Shown here one piece after another: positions 43,377 to 51,134 of a stretch of 64,000 bases of DNA. This stretch comes from Cohnella endophytica. GTDB lineage: Bacteria; Bacillota; Bacilli; Paenibacillales; Paenibacillaceae. Every line of letters starts with the position of its first letter. The stretch's first letter is position 1. The DNA lies in NCBI RefSeq assembly GCF_003628305.1, contig NZ_RBZM01000014.1, positions 1 to 64,000 of the forward strand, read 5' to 3'. A program made the position numbers and the translations under genes. Below the pieces are notes generated by a model that saw nothing but the letters and a program-made list of their open reading frames with translations, was not told where the DNA came from and did not search any database.

Positions 43377-45170
43377 CTAAAAACCCCAACTTGGCAGCCA
43401 CTTCATGGCAAGATCCATCCATTGGCGGCTAATGGTCATTCCCGTATAAAGCGGATAGAACCAGACGAACACTCCCGCAACTACGATCATGAAAGTATAC
43501 GTAATCCGACGACCGTAATAGCTGCATTCCTCGAACCAGCGAAGCATCCAGACGATCGATAAGATAAGCAACGGCACCATCGGAAAATAATGATATAGGA
43601 ACGTGATGCTTCGCGGCGCGACCATCCACGGAACGTAGAAGGACAGATACGCCACTCCGAGCGTAAACACGATTCGATCCCGCCTGCGGGCTCCCAACAA
43701 CCAGGACGCGAGCAATGCGGCGAGTCCCCCCCACCAAATAATCGGGTTCCCGATCGCGGCGATGCTCTGCGCATCCCCTTTATGAAGGTCCTTGCCTCCG
43801 TAATACCACACCGGCCGTATCATCAAAGGCCAAGTATACCACTTCGAGGCATACGGATGCGCTTCTTTGACCCCTTTGTGATAGTGGTACATGTTTTTCT
43901 GATATTGCCACAGATCCTTATAGCTGTCGTCTGCCTTCGTCGCTTTTAAGTAAGGCACGTAAGATACCGTATAGACCGCCACCGGAACGGCCACGAACAG
44001 GATGACGCTGGCCATAAAGGTTAGAATTAACCGTTTGGCTGTCTTGCGATCCCCCGCGAGACGGCCTTCTCGCCAGCGGCGCATCAAAGCGACGAAGAAT
44101 AAGATCGCCAGTCCCGCGCCTCCGTACATATAATTCCACTTGACCGCGGAAGCCGCTCCGAAGAAAAATCCGCTTAACGCGAGATAACCCAATCCGCGGC
44201 GAAAGCCTCCATTGCGCCACATCGTCTCGCCGTAGCGGTACATCGCGTAAAACATAATGATCGTAAAAGTAACCCCGATAATGTCCACGTTCGCCATACG
44301 GGAATGAACCAGATGAAACCCTTCCAGAACGAGAAGCGCCGTTGCGAGAAACGCGTATCTCGTCCGGGCGAACATCCCTTTGGCGGCGGCATAGAAAACC
44401 GGCACCATCAACGTTCCGAATACGGCGGCCATGAACCGCCATCCGTAAGGCGTCATGTCGAACATTTTAACCCCGATGGCAAGCAGTACTTTGCCTAACG
44501 GCGGATGCGTATTCTCGTAAGGCTCGATCAGCTCGACGAACTCGTAAGCCGTGCGTCCGTGATAAATCTCGTCGAAGTACATCGAATTCCGATAATCGGG
44601 CCTGTAAGGGGCATATTCCTGCTCGTCGAATACCTCGTTTCCGCTGCCCTCGGAAGTCGACGCGTTATTATCGCCCAACCGGATGTCATCGACCGGAATA
44701 GGCACTTGTACATCTTTGGTGAAAAATGCGGCCTCGTACAGACGATAGCCCGTCCGCACGGTCGTGAACCGCATATATCTTGCTTCAACCGATTTCTCGT
44801 CCAATTTCCAGGTGAACACCCGGTTCGTCTTATGCTCGACCTCTAGATAGGTTTCCCAAGTTTGGCCGTCTTTCGACCATTCGATTATCGTATCGCCCGT
44901 GGCTCCTGGACCTTCGTAGAGATTGACCCGATCGACTTGTCTGGCTTGCCCGAAATCGACGGTAAAGTTATCCCCCGCCTTACCTGGCATCCAGAACGTC
45001 TGCGGAGCCGAGCGATTGCCCAGGTCGTGGAAGGACAAGAGGGCTGAAATTACGGTAAGCAATAAAACCAATACGAGATCGAGCGGTCTCCACCGCCGAT
45101 CCTCCCGGTTCCGGACGGATATCGTTCCCCATTTTACCGGACCGGATGCGGGTGTTTCATTCAACTCCAT
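43377..45170 (-). CDS. PMT/GT39 protein O-mannosyltransferase with discoidin-like insert
   Basis: A 597-residue multi-pass GT39-family enzyme. After the first helix (~31-46) comes an F5/8-type-C-like beta domain (~52-152; FTVDFGQARQVDRVNLYEG...ARYMRFTTVRTGYRLYEAAF), then the PMT catalytic loop with acidic pair FDEIYHGRTAYE and YENTHPPLGK. Remaining ~10 helices follow. It should transfer a sugar from a polyprenyl phosphate carrier to protein Ser/Thr outside the membrane. ATG 45170 has AGAGGA 6 nt upstream; the frame stays open further but without a site. Confidence 0.9.
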   Translation of the reverse strand: MELNETPASGPVKWGTISVRNREDRRWRPLDLVLVLLLTVISALLSFHDLGNRSAPQTFWMPGKAGDNFTVDFGQARQVDRVNLYEGPGATGDTIIEWSKDGQTWETYLEVEHKTNRVFTWKLDEKSVEARYMRFTTVRTGYRLYEAAFFTKDVQVPIPVDDIRLGDNNASTSEGSGNEVFDEQEYAPYRPDYRNSMYFDEIYHGRTAYEFVELIEPYENTHPPLGKVLLAIGVKMFDMTPYGWRFMAAVFGTLMVPVFYAAAKGMFARTRYAFLATALLVLEGFHLVHSRMANVDIIGVTFTIIMFYAMYRYGETMWRNGGFRRGLGYLALSGFFFGAASAVKWNYMYGGAGLAILFFVALMRRWREGRLAGDRKTAKRLILTFMASVILFVAVPVAVYTVSYVPYLKATKADDSYKDLWQYQKNMYHYHKGVKEAHPYASKWYTWPLMIRPVWYYGGKDLHKGDAQSIAAIGNPIIWWGGLAALLASWLLGARRRDRIVFTLGVAYLSFYVPWMVAPRSITFLYHYFPMVPLLILSIVWMLRWFEECSYYGRRITYTFMIVVAGVFVWFYPLYTGMTISRQWMDLAMKWLPSWGF

Positions 45171-45251
45171 GTCTGTCCTCTCTTTCGCCTCGTCGTCGCG
45201 TGTTTTCCTGTCCCTATTGTAGTCCAAAGCGCCACTCTCTGGAAAGAGCGC

Positions 45252-45276
45252 GTTTCAACTCGCGGTGAGGGGGTTA
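45252..45276 (+). promoter_or_regulatory. Candidate sigma-B promoter of ytxH
   Basis: GTTTCA (45252-45257), 13-nt spacer, GGGTTA (45271-45276), 44 nt before the ytxH start. The sigma-B consensus is GTTTAA-N12-15-GGGTAT. YtxH-domain proteins are general stress proteins in Bacillus. Confidence 0.6.
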
Positions 45277-45319
45277 ATGGTCACTAAGGTTGAAATGAAC
45301 CCTAAGGAGGAAATAATTT

Positions 45320-45628
45320 ATGGCAAACTCTAAAGGCACTTTAAAAGGCGCTTTGATCGGCGGCGTTGTCGGAGCTACCGCCGCCTTATTGCTCGCACCT
45401 AAGTCGGGACGAGAATTACGCGGCGACATTAAAGACCGCTACTCTTCCGCGCATGAACGTACGAAGCAATTGTTGACGGATGCAGGCCAGAAAACGCAAG
45501 AGATCGCCAAGCAAGTCGGTCATCAAGCTTCGAATATCGTCGATAAGACGCGTTCCGCGGTATCCGCGGCCAAAGACGAAGCCCAATCTTGGAAAGACGA
45601 CAGAATCTCCGATACGAAGGCGAACTAA
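45320..45628 (+). CDS. YtxH domain general stress protein
   Basis: A 102-residue protein: glycine-rich hydrophobic N-terminal segment (GALIGGVVGATAALLLAPKSGRELR), the YtxH signature, then a long amphipathic helix rich in Lys/Ala/Gln (~38-100) resembling LEA-like stress proteins. Associated with membrane stress protection in Bacillus; mechanism unknown. GGAGG upstream of the ATG. A sigma-B-like promoter precedes it and rsbVW-sigB lies 2.4 kb on. Confidence 0.92.
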   Translation: MANSKGTLKGALIGGVVGATAALLLAPKSGRELRGDIKDRYSSAHERTKQLLTDAGQKTQEIAKQVGHQASNIVDKTRSAVSAAKDEAQSWKDDRISDTKAN

Positions 45629-45640
45629 ATGTCCATTCCT

Positions 45641-45675
45641 AGCCGACGCGGTGCCTCAAGCACCGCTTGTCGGCT
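45641..45675 (+). other. Intercistronic stem-loop
   Basis: AGCCGACGCGGTGC pairs with GCACCGCTTGTCGGCT around CTCAA, just after ytxH. No T-run follows, so it may act as an mRNA 3' stabiliser or a weak terminator rather than a true one. Confidence 0.6.
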
Positions 45676-45702
45676 ATGTTGGCGAAGAAGGGAGAAATGA
45701 AC

Positions 45703-46209
45703 ATGAAACCGAAATCCTTCATGTTAATTGCCGGTTCCGCCTTGAAAATTAAGGAGTCCTTATCCCAAGCTGGCTTCGTTCGCGATTTCGTTCATCAATC
45801 CACTTACCGGATGGAGCTTGATACCCCGTCGGGGGTGTATGTATTCCAATTGCCTTACGAAGAGCAGGACGGTACGATTGCCTTATACGGCGAAACGGCA
45901 TTCTTCGAAGGCATTAGCGACACGGATGTTCCCGAGACGATTCAAGCCGCCGCCCTCGAACGCTGGCACGCGCTTCGGCTTCGCGTCGCCAGTCTTTCCG
46001 GAAAGCAAACTTATTCTCCTGACCGAGGGGACCGAAGGCCTTCGGGACCTGTCGAGAGCCGTCCGGTCGAGACGGCCAGGAACGGCTCGATGGTACAGGA
46101 TTTCGCCGATATGAAGCGACTTGCTCAGGACATGCAGCGCATGAAAACCGAGCAGCAGCTGTCTGAGGAAGGGCTCGTGGATGATCCGATTCAGCATCGG
46201 CTAACTTGA
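45703..46209 (+). CDS. Hypothetical protein, conserved in context only
   Basis: A 168-residue soluble protein I do not recognise. N-terminal half is alpha/beta (FMLIAGSALKIKESLSQAGF, SGVYVFQLPYEEQDGTIALYG), followed by a disordered basic/Pro-rich stretch (~105-130) and a C-terminal acidic helix (MVQDFADMKRLAQDMQRMK). ATG 45703 with AAGGGAG 8 nt upstream. Follows ytxH on the same strand and may share its stress promoter. Confidence 0.7.
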   Translation: MKPKSFMLIAGSALKIKESLSQAGFVRDFVHQSTYRMELDTPSGVYVFQLPYEEQDGTIALYGETAFFEGISDTDVPETIQAAALERWHALRLRVASLSGKQTYSPDRGDRRPSGPVESRPVETARNGSMVQDFADMKRLAQDMQRMKTEQQLSEEGLVDDPIQHRLT

Positions 46210-46225
46210 AATATACGGGCGGCGG

Positions 46226-46260
46226 GCGGAACGGGAGGAAACTTCCGTTCCGCTTTTTTG
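46226..46260 (+). terminator. Intrinsic terminator
   Basis: GCGGAACGGGA(G) pairs with TTCCGTTCCGC around GGAAAC, followed by six T; closes the ytxH-hypothetical unit. Confidence 0.9.
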
Positions 46261-46380
46261 GCGTGCCGGCTTGGTGATATTCTCTCCCGTTCGCCCGTTT
46301 AGGCCTCCGTGAGCGAGTTTCATTACGGTCTAGGCTGCTATCGGAGGTTCGTTATTTCAGCATTCCGGACTTATAGACGT

Positions 46381-46775
46381 TCAAAAGCGGAATTATGTTC
46401 CGCTGCTTCACCCAATGCGCTTCAATGCGTTCAATAGCGGACGTGCGTTCCGCTAATGCTCATACTCTGACTCTCAAACACACATTAACGGATCTATATT
46501 CCGCTACTTCCACCAAATGAACTTCAATGCGCTCAATAGCGGAAATGCGTTCCGCTATCGCTCATACTCTGACTCATAAAGACACATTAACGGAACTAGG
46601 TTCCGCTACTTCCACCAAATAAGCTTCAATGAACCCGATAGCGGATGTGCGTTCCGCTATTGCTCATACTCTGACTCTCAAACACACATTAACGGATCTA
46701 TATTCCGCTACTTCCACCAAATGAGCTTCAGTGCACCCAATAACGGAACGCGTTCCGCTATTGCTCATAAGTGGG
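46381..46775. repeat. 51/102-bp tandem array, family B (8 palindrome units)
   Basis: Eight imperfect palindromes of the form A(G/A)CGGA-N~7-TTCCGCT begin at 46386, 46436, 46487, 46538, 46589, 46640, 46691 and 46742: spacing 51 bp throughout except the first (50). Neighbouring units alternate between two diverged spacers, one with GCTCATACTCTGACTC and one with CTTCCACCAAAT, so the long repeat is 102 bp. The surrounding 46261-46380 holds nothing I can name beyond a partial, more diverged unit. No coding signal. Confidence 0.93.
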
Positions 46776-46794
46776 AACATTATTATGGTTAGCG

Positions 46795-47265
46795 GCCTGG
46801 TAGGACATTACTTCGACGAATTATGCGACTGCGAGACAGTTAGGGGTCCGGCAGGACATTACTTCGACGAATCATGCGACTGCGAGACAGTTAGGGGTCC
46901 GGCAGAACCTTACTTCGAAGAGTCAAGGGACTGCGAGACAATTAGTGGTCTAGCAGAACCTTACTGCGGCGAATCGAGTGACTACGAGACAATTAGTGCT
47001 CTGGCAGAACCTTACTTCGGCGAATCGAGTGACCACGAGGCAATTAGTGCTCTGGCAGAACCTTATTTCGGCGAATCGAGTAACCACGAGACAGTTAGGG
47101 GTCTGGCAGAACCTTATTTCGGCGAATCGAGTGAGCACGAGACAGTTAGTGGTCTGACAGAACCTTACTTCGGCGGATCGAGTGACCACGAGGCAATTAG
47201 TGCTCTGGCAGAACTTTACTTCGGCGAAGCAAGCGGCCGCAAACATGAAAGTCATGTCGCCGCGG
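46795..47265. repeat. 51-bp tandem array, family C (9 copies)
   Basis: Nine units carrying (G/C)GCAGAACCTTACTTCGGCGA start 51 bp apart without exception (gaacctt-like anchor at 46803, 46854, 46905, 46956, 47007, 47058, 47109, 47160, 47211). Divergence grows towards the left end. One frame on each strand stays open (17-residue periodic peptide such as GLAEPYFGESSDHETIS), but there is no ribosome site. It begins some 20 bp after family B. Confidence 0.93.
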
Positions 47266-47325
47266 CAAAGAAAAGCCGATGCCTGTAGAGCGGCACCGGC
47301 TTCCTGGGATTGTCATTCTAGTTAA

Positions 47326-47664
47326 TCAAGCTTCTTTGACCGCAGCTTTTCTTTCCAACAGTTCTCTCATCGCTTCCAACGTGAGCTCCATCTCCAGCAA
47401 CTCCGGAACGGATAAGTTTTCCATTCCTTCCTTGCGGAAGTTATCGCTCTCCAGATGGTAACCGTATTCCTTGATGAGCGTATAGAGCTTGCAGAATTGT
47501 TCGGCCGCGTCTACCGCCCGGCCTAACGAGACGAATTCGGCAAGCTTGTTTCCGAAGCTCAAGGGATTGACTTTGGATCCGATCGTTACATGGAACGCGT
47601 TTTCTTTTTCCAATACGTAAATATCGCTTTCCGAGCATGGGATCTGATATTTAACCGTCATCAT
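47326..47664 (-). CDS. Conserved hypothetical protein, possible sigma-B target
   Basis: A 112-residue soluble protein with no name I recognise. Central IGSKVNPLSFGNKLAEFVSLGRAVDAAEQF, then a helical acidic C-terminus (LSVPELLEMELTLEAMRELLE). ATG ATG start with AAGGAG 6 nt upstream. Located between the repeat arrays and sigB on the sigB strand; a sigma-B-like promoter precedes it. Confidence 0.7.
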   Translation of the reverse strand: MMTVKYQIPCSESDIYVLEKENAFHVTIGSKVNPLSFGNKLAEFVSLGRAVDAAEQFCKLYTLIKEYGYHLESDNFRKEGMENLSVPELLEMELTLEAMRELLERKAAVKEA

Positions 47665-47686
47665 ATCCAACTCCTTTGCGGAATCA

Positions 47687-47712
47687 TTACTCTTCCGTAA
47701 GAGTTATTAAAC
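47687..47712 (-). promoter_or_regulatory. Candidate sigma-B promoter (weaker)
   Basis: On the minus strand GTTTAA (47707-47712, exact -35), 14-nt spacer, GAGTAA (47687-47692; partial match to GGGTAT), just upstream of the 112-aa hypothetical gene. Confidence 0.35.
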
Positions 47713-47752
47713 GCCCAAAGGAGAAATGAAACGGCGGCCAGATTGCGTGAAA

Positions 47753-48523
47753 TTAATCTTCTTCCGCTTTCTCGATCAAGTGTTTGAGCTTGTCGATGGC
47801 GCGCTTCTGAATCCTGGAAATGCTCATCTGGGAAACGCCTAACTGCTCGGCGATCGATCGTTGGGACAAGCCGCTCTCGAATACGAGCATAAGGACTTGC
47901 CGTTCTTCCGGCTTCAGTTGCTCCATTGCTTCCTGAAGGTCCAGCTTCCGCTCCAACGTCGCGAAGTCGTCCGAGGAAGCCCCGATAAGCTCGCCGAGAA
48001 CGGCCGTATTGTCATCGTCCGAGATCGGGGTATCCAAGGATACGTAGTGGTACAAGTCCCGTCCGGCGAGAATTTCCAATGTCTCCTCGGCGTCCAGACC
48101 GAGAAACTCCGCGATCTCATCCACGTTCGGAGACCGCTCCAGCTTGCTCATAAGCTCGTCGATGGCATGCTGGACGACAAGGCCTTTCTCCTTGATTCTT
48201 CGCGGCACTTGGATATACCACGATTTGTCCCTTAAGTAATTTTTCATATGGCCGATCATGCTTTTCATGGCGTAAGGCTCGAATGGCATCCCCAGCTCGG
48301 GGTCGAATTGCTTAAGCAACCGGAAGAGAGACATCTGTCCGACTTGAAACAGGTCGTCGTACAAATCCGGGCGATTACGAGACATTTTGTTGGCGGCCAT
48401 CTTCACCATCGGCTCGTAATTGCGAATTAGGCGATCGGCCAGATCGTTGCAGAGCGTCTTCTGGTATTCCAGAAGCATCGCAATCGCGTCGTCGGGCTGA
48501 CGCGCGGATTGGGTTAGGCTCAT
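47753..48523 (-). CDS. sigB: RNA polymerase sigma factor SigB (SigB/SigF/SigG family)
   Basis: A 256-residue sigma-70-family factor with region 2 (YEPMVKMAANKMSR, DLYDDLFQVGQMSLFRLLKQFDP), region 3 (SPNVDEIAEFLGLD) and region 4 HTH (LSQRSIAEQLGVSQMSISRIQKRA). Placement after rsbV and rsbW identifies it as the general stress sigma factor rather than a sporulation sigma-F (which would follow spoIIAA/AB in a different context). ATGA overlap with rsbW. Confidence 0.93.
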   Translation of the reverse strand: MSLTQSARQPDDAIAMLLEYQKTLCNDLADRLIRNYEPMVKMAANKMSRNRPDLYDDLFQVGQMSLFRLLKQFDPELGMPFEPYAMKSMIGHMKNYLRDKSWYIQVPRRIKEKGLVVQHAIDELMSKLERSPNVDEIAEFLGLDAEETLEILAGRDLYHYVSLDTPISDDDNTAVLGELIGASSDDFATLERKLDLQEAMEQLKPEERQVLMLVFESGLSQRSIAEQLGVSQMSISRIQKRAIDKLKHLIEKAEED

Positions 48524-48960
48524 GCCGTCTCTTCGGATTTCATCCGTTTCTTCGTTAATAAGACCGAGGTGCCGCCTTCATGGCGCACTTCCACCCGGTC
48601 CATCAGCGCCTGCATGAGATATAGACCCAATCCGCCCGACTGGATTTCGTCAATGGATTTGCCGTGCAACGAAGGGGATGCTTTATTCTCCTCGATCGTG
48701 AAGCTGCGTCCAAAATCGCGCACCGTTATCGACAGCTCGTCGTCGTTAACCGCGAATTCGATTTCGATCTTGCCTTCTTCGCCGCCGTAAGCGTGCAATA
48801 CCGCGTTATTGCAGGCTTCCGATATCGCAACCTTCATATCCTCGATTTCCTCGAAGGTAAACTTCATTTTACTCGCGACGCCGTACAGGGTAAGACGGAC
48901 TAGGTCGACGTATTCCGGCAACGCGGGAACGGTTAGCTTTACGCTTCTTTCTTTTGTCAT
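48520..48960 (-). CDS. rsbW: Anti-sigma-B factor / serine kinase RsbW
   Basis: A 146-residue GHKL-fold kinase: N box EACNNAVLHAYGG, G1 DFGRSF, G2 GGLGLYLMQALMD. It holds SigB inactive and phosphorylates RsbV. B. subtilis-like N-terminus aligns with start ATG 48960; an alternative ATG at 48975 (AGGAG spacing about 5) adds five residues. Overlaps sigB by ATGA. Confidence 0.95.
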   Translation of the reverse strand: MTKERSVKLTVPALPEYVDLVRLTLYGVASKMKFTFEEIEDMKVAISEACNNAVLHAYGGEEGKIEIEFAVNDDELSITVRDFGRSFTIEENKASPSLHGKSIDEIQSGGLGLYLMQALMDRVEVRHEGGTSVLLTKKRMKSEETA

Positions 48961-48991
48961 GGGATTGTTCCTCATTCCTCTCCTTGTTCGA

Positions 48992-49312
48992 TTATTCCGC
49001 TTTAGCCAGAAACGGGGTAATTCCCGTCATGTCGAAAAGCTTGCGTATGTGGGAAGGCACATGCTCGACGTCAAAGGGCGCTTTCCGCGCATGCCGCGCC
49101 TTTAAGACGGAAATCAATATTCCGATGCCCGTGCTATCGATATATTTGAGGTCCTGCAAGTTAATCGTGAGTCTCCGGTCCGCAAGCTCGATTAATGGCT
49201 CCATGGCCGCGCGCATCTGCGTGGCGACCTCCAAGTCGAATTCGCCGCCGACGTATACGATCGTCTGACCTTCCCGATTCTCCGTGCGGAGCGTAAATTT
49301 ATTCGTCACCAT
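48992..49312 (-). CDS. rsbV: Anti-anti-sigma factor RsbV
   Basis: A 106-residue STAS protein. The phosphorylatable serine is S60 in YIDSTGIGILIS. When dephosphorylated by a PP2C phosphatase it binds RsbW and frees SigB. First gene of rsbV-rsbW-sigB; a GTTTCA-N14-GGGTTA promoter lies 83 nt upstream, indicating autoregulation. ATG with GGGGAG upstream. Confidence 0.95.
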   Translation of the reverse strand: MVTNKFTLRTENREGQTIVYVGGEFDLEVATQMRAAMEPLIELADRRLTINLQDLKYIDSTGIGILISVLKARHARKAPFDVEHVPSHIRKLFDMTGITPFLAKAE

Positions 49313-49394
49313 CGTTATCTCCCCTCATCTCGACAATACAGTGATTTGCCGTTATAAGAACCCTTAACCTAACAACGGCATTCTAATCTTGTTA

Positions 49395-49420
49395 TAACCC
49401 GATTTCCCCCGTAATGAAAC
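49395..49420 (-). promoter_or_regulatory. Candidate sigma-B promoter of rsbVW-sigB
   Basis: Minus strand GTTTCA (49415-49420), 14-nt spacer, GGGTTA (49395-49400). Same hexamers as at ytxH. Autoregulated sigB operons with a promoter before rsbV are the rule in Bacillales. Confidence 0.7.
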
Positions 49421-49543
49421 AAAAGCTTCCGAAACCGGTCCGAAGTTTCATCTTCATGGACTAGTGGTAATCGTTGGTGTCGAGCTCCCGGATTCATAAC
49501 GGGACCGTACATTATAGCGGAGAACGCGGAGAGGAGCTTTGCC

Positions 49544-49702
49544 ATGACGGAACGTAACGTCGATATCGAAGAACGCCACGTAGAGCATAAATCCGATTCC
49601 AGCCTCGTCTTATCTACGTTAATCAAGTACGCCGCATACCTCATCATTTTTTTCGGAATCCTATATTTCATCGTCCGGTATGTGTTCCCTTGGTTAAGGT
49701 AA
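49544..49702 (+). CDS. Small membrane protein (52 aa)
   Basis: A short gene with AGAGGAG 8 nt before its ATG. The product has a polar, charged N-terminus (MTERNVDIEERHVEHK) and one C-terminal transmembrane helix (~24-48; LIKYAAYLIIFFGILYFIV) ending RYVFPWLR. It is divergent from rsbV and is followed by a terminator-like hairpin. No known family comes to mind; membership in the stress region is inferred from location only. Confidence 0.7.
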   Translation: MTERNVDIEERHVEHKSDSSLVLSTLIKYAAYLIIFFGILYFIVRYVFPWLR

Positions 49703-49764
49703 CCCGAACCGGCTTCGTTGTCCATGTGGACGCGGAGTCCAGCTTTGAAGAAAGACGCTAAACG

Positions 49765-49799
49765 GAAAGCTTCCAGTAACGCTCCTGGGAGCTTTCTTA
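49765..49799 (+). terminator. Terminator-like hairpin
   Basis: GAAAGCTTCCAG pairs with CCTGGGAGCTTTC, followed by TTATTC. Ends the transcript of the 52-aa gene; the T-run is poor. Confidence 0.65.
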
Positions 49800-49826
49800 T
49801 TCGCAGATAGGGAGGAACGGCGACCG

Positions 49827-51065
49827 ATGAGCTTGCATTTTGGACATTTGTTCTGGCCTACCACGCACCCGCGACCGAGACGCTACCCTGCGCTCGACTC
49901 GGCCAAAAGAACCCGCGCGGTCATCATCGGAGGCGGAATGTCCGGCATTACTTGCGGTTACGCGCTCGCCGGCAGCGGAATCGATGCCGTATTAATCGAG
50001 CAAGGATATATCGCTGCAGGCAGTACGTCATCCAACACCGGACTTCTGCAGTATTCGAACGATACGATGCTCAGCGAATTCGCGGAGACGATTGGAGAAG
50101 AAAAGGCCGTGACCTTCTACAAGGCTTGCGGACATGCTTCCGAACGATTGCACGTCATTGCCGAAAGATTGCCCCGCGACGTGCAGTTCAAAAAACGCAG
50201 CAGCTTATATTACGCCTCCACGCCCAAGGACGTCCCCGCCCTTCGCAAAGAATACGAGATTCTGAATAAGCATGGCTTCGGCGCGGAATGGTGGGACGAA
50301 GATAAAATCATTTCCAGCTTCCCCTTCCGGAAATCCGCGGCCATCGTCACGAACGGAGACGCGGAGGTTAACCCGTTTCTGTTCGTCCATTCGCTCGCGG
50401 ACGAGGCATACGCCCGCGGGCTCTCTATACACGAAAATACGTTAATGCTCTCCGTTGAACCTGCGCAATCGGGATACGTAGTAAGAACGACCGGTGGCGA
50501 CATCCACGCCGAGCATGTCATCTATGCCGTAGGATATGCCCCAGAGCAAGCCGGCGGTCGTTGGGTCAAAGCCAAGCTGAATCGCTCGTACGCTATCGTT
50601 ACGGATTCGATCCCTAGCTTAGCCGACTGGCATGAACGTTTCATGCTCTGGGAAACCGCGAGGCCCTATCTATACGCAAGAACGACAACGGACGATCGGA
50701 TCGTCGTAGGCGGACTGGACGAGAACGTCCGTCAGCCGATATTGACGGAACGGGATTTACTGGCGCACTCTTTAAGGCTTCTCTCCGAGCTGAAGCTGCT
50801 GTTTCCGAATTACGAGCCCCGGATCCGCTACGAATGGTGCGCCACCTTCGGGGAATCCGAGGACGGCTTGCCATGGATCGGAGAGGATCCGGATCGGCCC
50901 GGGCAGCACTACCTACTCGGTTACGGCGGGAACGGTACGATCTATAGCATGCTGGGAGCTGAGATCATTCGCGACCGTCTGCTAGGCATCGACAACCCGA
51001 TCGCCTCGATCGTTCGTCCCGACCGCCATGTCGTCATCCCGGGTTCCGGCGCAAGTTCATCATAG
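49827..51065 (+). CDS. FAD-dependent oxidoreductase (DAO family)
   Basis: A 412-residue D-amino-acid-oxidase-type flavoprotein: FAD motif AVIIGGGMSGITCGYALAGSG, QGYIAAGSTSSNTGLLQYSN, and the C-terminal LPWIGEDP...GYGGNGTIYSMLGA. It resembles PuuB/glycine-oxidase-like enzymes oxidising amines or amino acids; the substrate is not deducible. Lacks a Rieske or other C-terminal domain. ATG with GGGAGGAA upstream. No obvious functional link to the flanking stress genes. Confidence 0.88.
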   Translation: MSLHFGHLFWPTTHPRPRRYPALDSAKRTRAVIIGGGMSGITCGYALAGSGIDAVLIEQGYIAAGSTSSNTGLLQYSNDTMLSEFAETIGEEKAVTFYKACGHASERLHVIAERLPRDVQFKKRSSLYYASTPKDVPALRKEYEILNKHGFGAEWWDEDKIISSFPFRKSAAIVTNGDAEVNPFLFVHSLADEAYARGLSIHENTLMLSVEPAQSGYVVRTTGGDIHAEHVIYAVGYAPEQAGGRWVKAKLNRSYAIVTDSIPSLADWHERFMLWETARPYLYARTTTDDRIVVGGLDENVRQPILTERDLLAHSLRLLSELKLLFPNYEPRIRYEWCATFGESEDGLPWIGEDPDRPGQHYLLGYGGNGTIYSMLGAEIIRDRLLGIDNPIASIVRPDRHVVIPGSGASSS

Positions 51066-51078
51066 ATAAGCCCCTTGA

Positions 51079-51122
51079 AAAAAAGAGCAGCCAAACCCGG
51101 GCAAGGTTCGGTAGCTCTTCGA
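51079..51122. terminator. Intrinsic terminator, possibly bidirectional
   Basis: AAAAAGAGC(AG)CC...GG(TA)GCTCTT(CG) forms an imperfect stem between the convergent FAD-oxidoreductase and stress-protein genes. Confidence 0.6.
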
Positions 51123-51134
51123 TTTCCTTATGGT

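Noticed and set aside
46381..47265. CRISPR array
   Set aside because: Repeats are contiguous, with no unique spacers, and no cas gene is in the window.
46731..47288. 185-codon ORF with 17-residue repeats over family C, and its 101-codon antisense twin
   Set aside because: It starts inside family B, has no ribosome binding site, and the repeats are DNA-level with both strands open. Could be revisited if expression is shown.
47753..48523. Sporulation sigma factor SigF
   Set aside because: Same protein family, but the rsbV/rsbW-type partners and the nearby stress genes fit SigB; not a formal proof, since spoIIAA-spoIIAB-sigF has the same layout.
49455..49490. Plus-strand sigma-B promoter for the 52-aa gene (GTTTCA followed by GTGGTA)
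   Set aside because: The -10 hexamer matches poorly at any allowed spacing.
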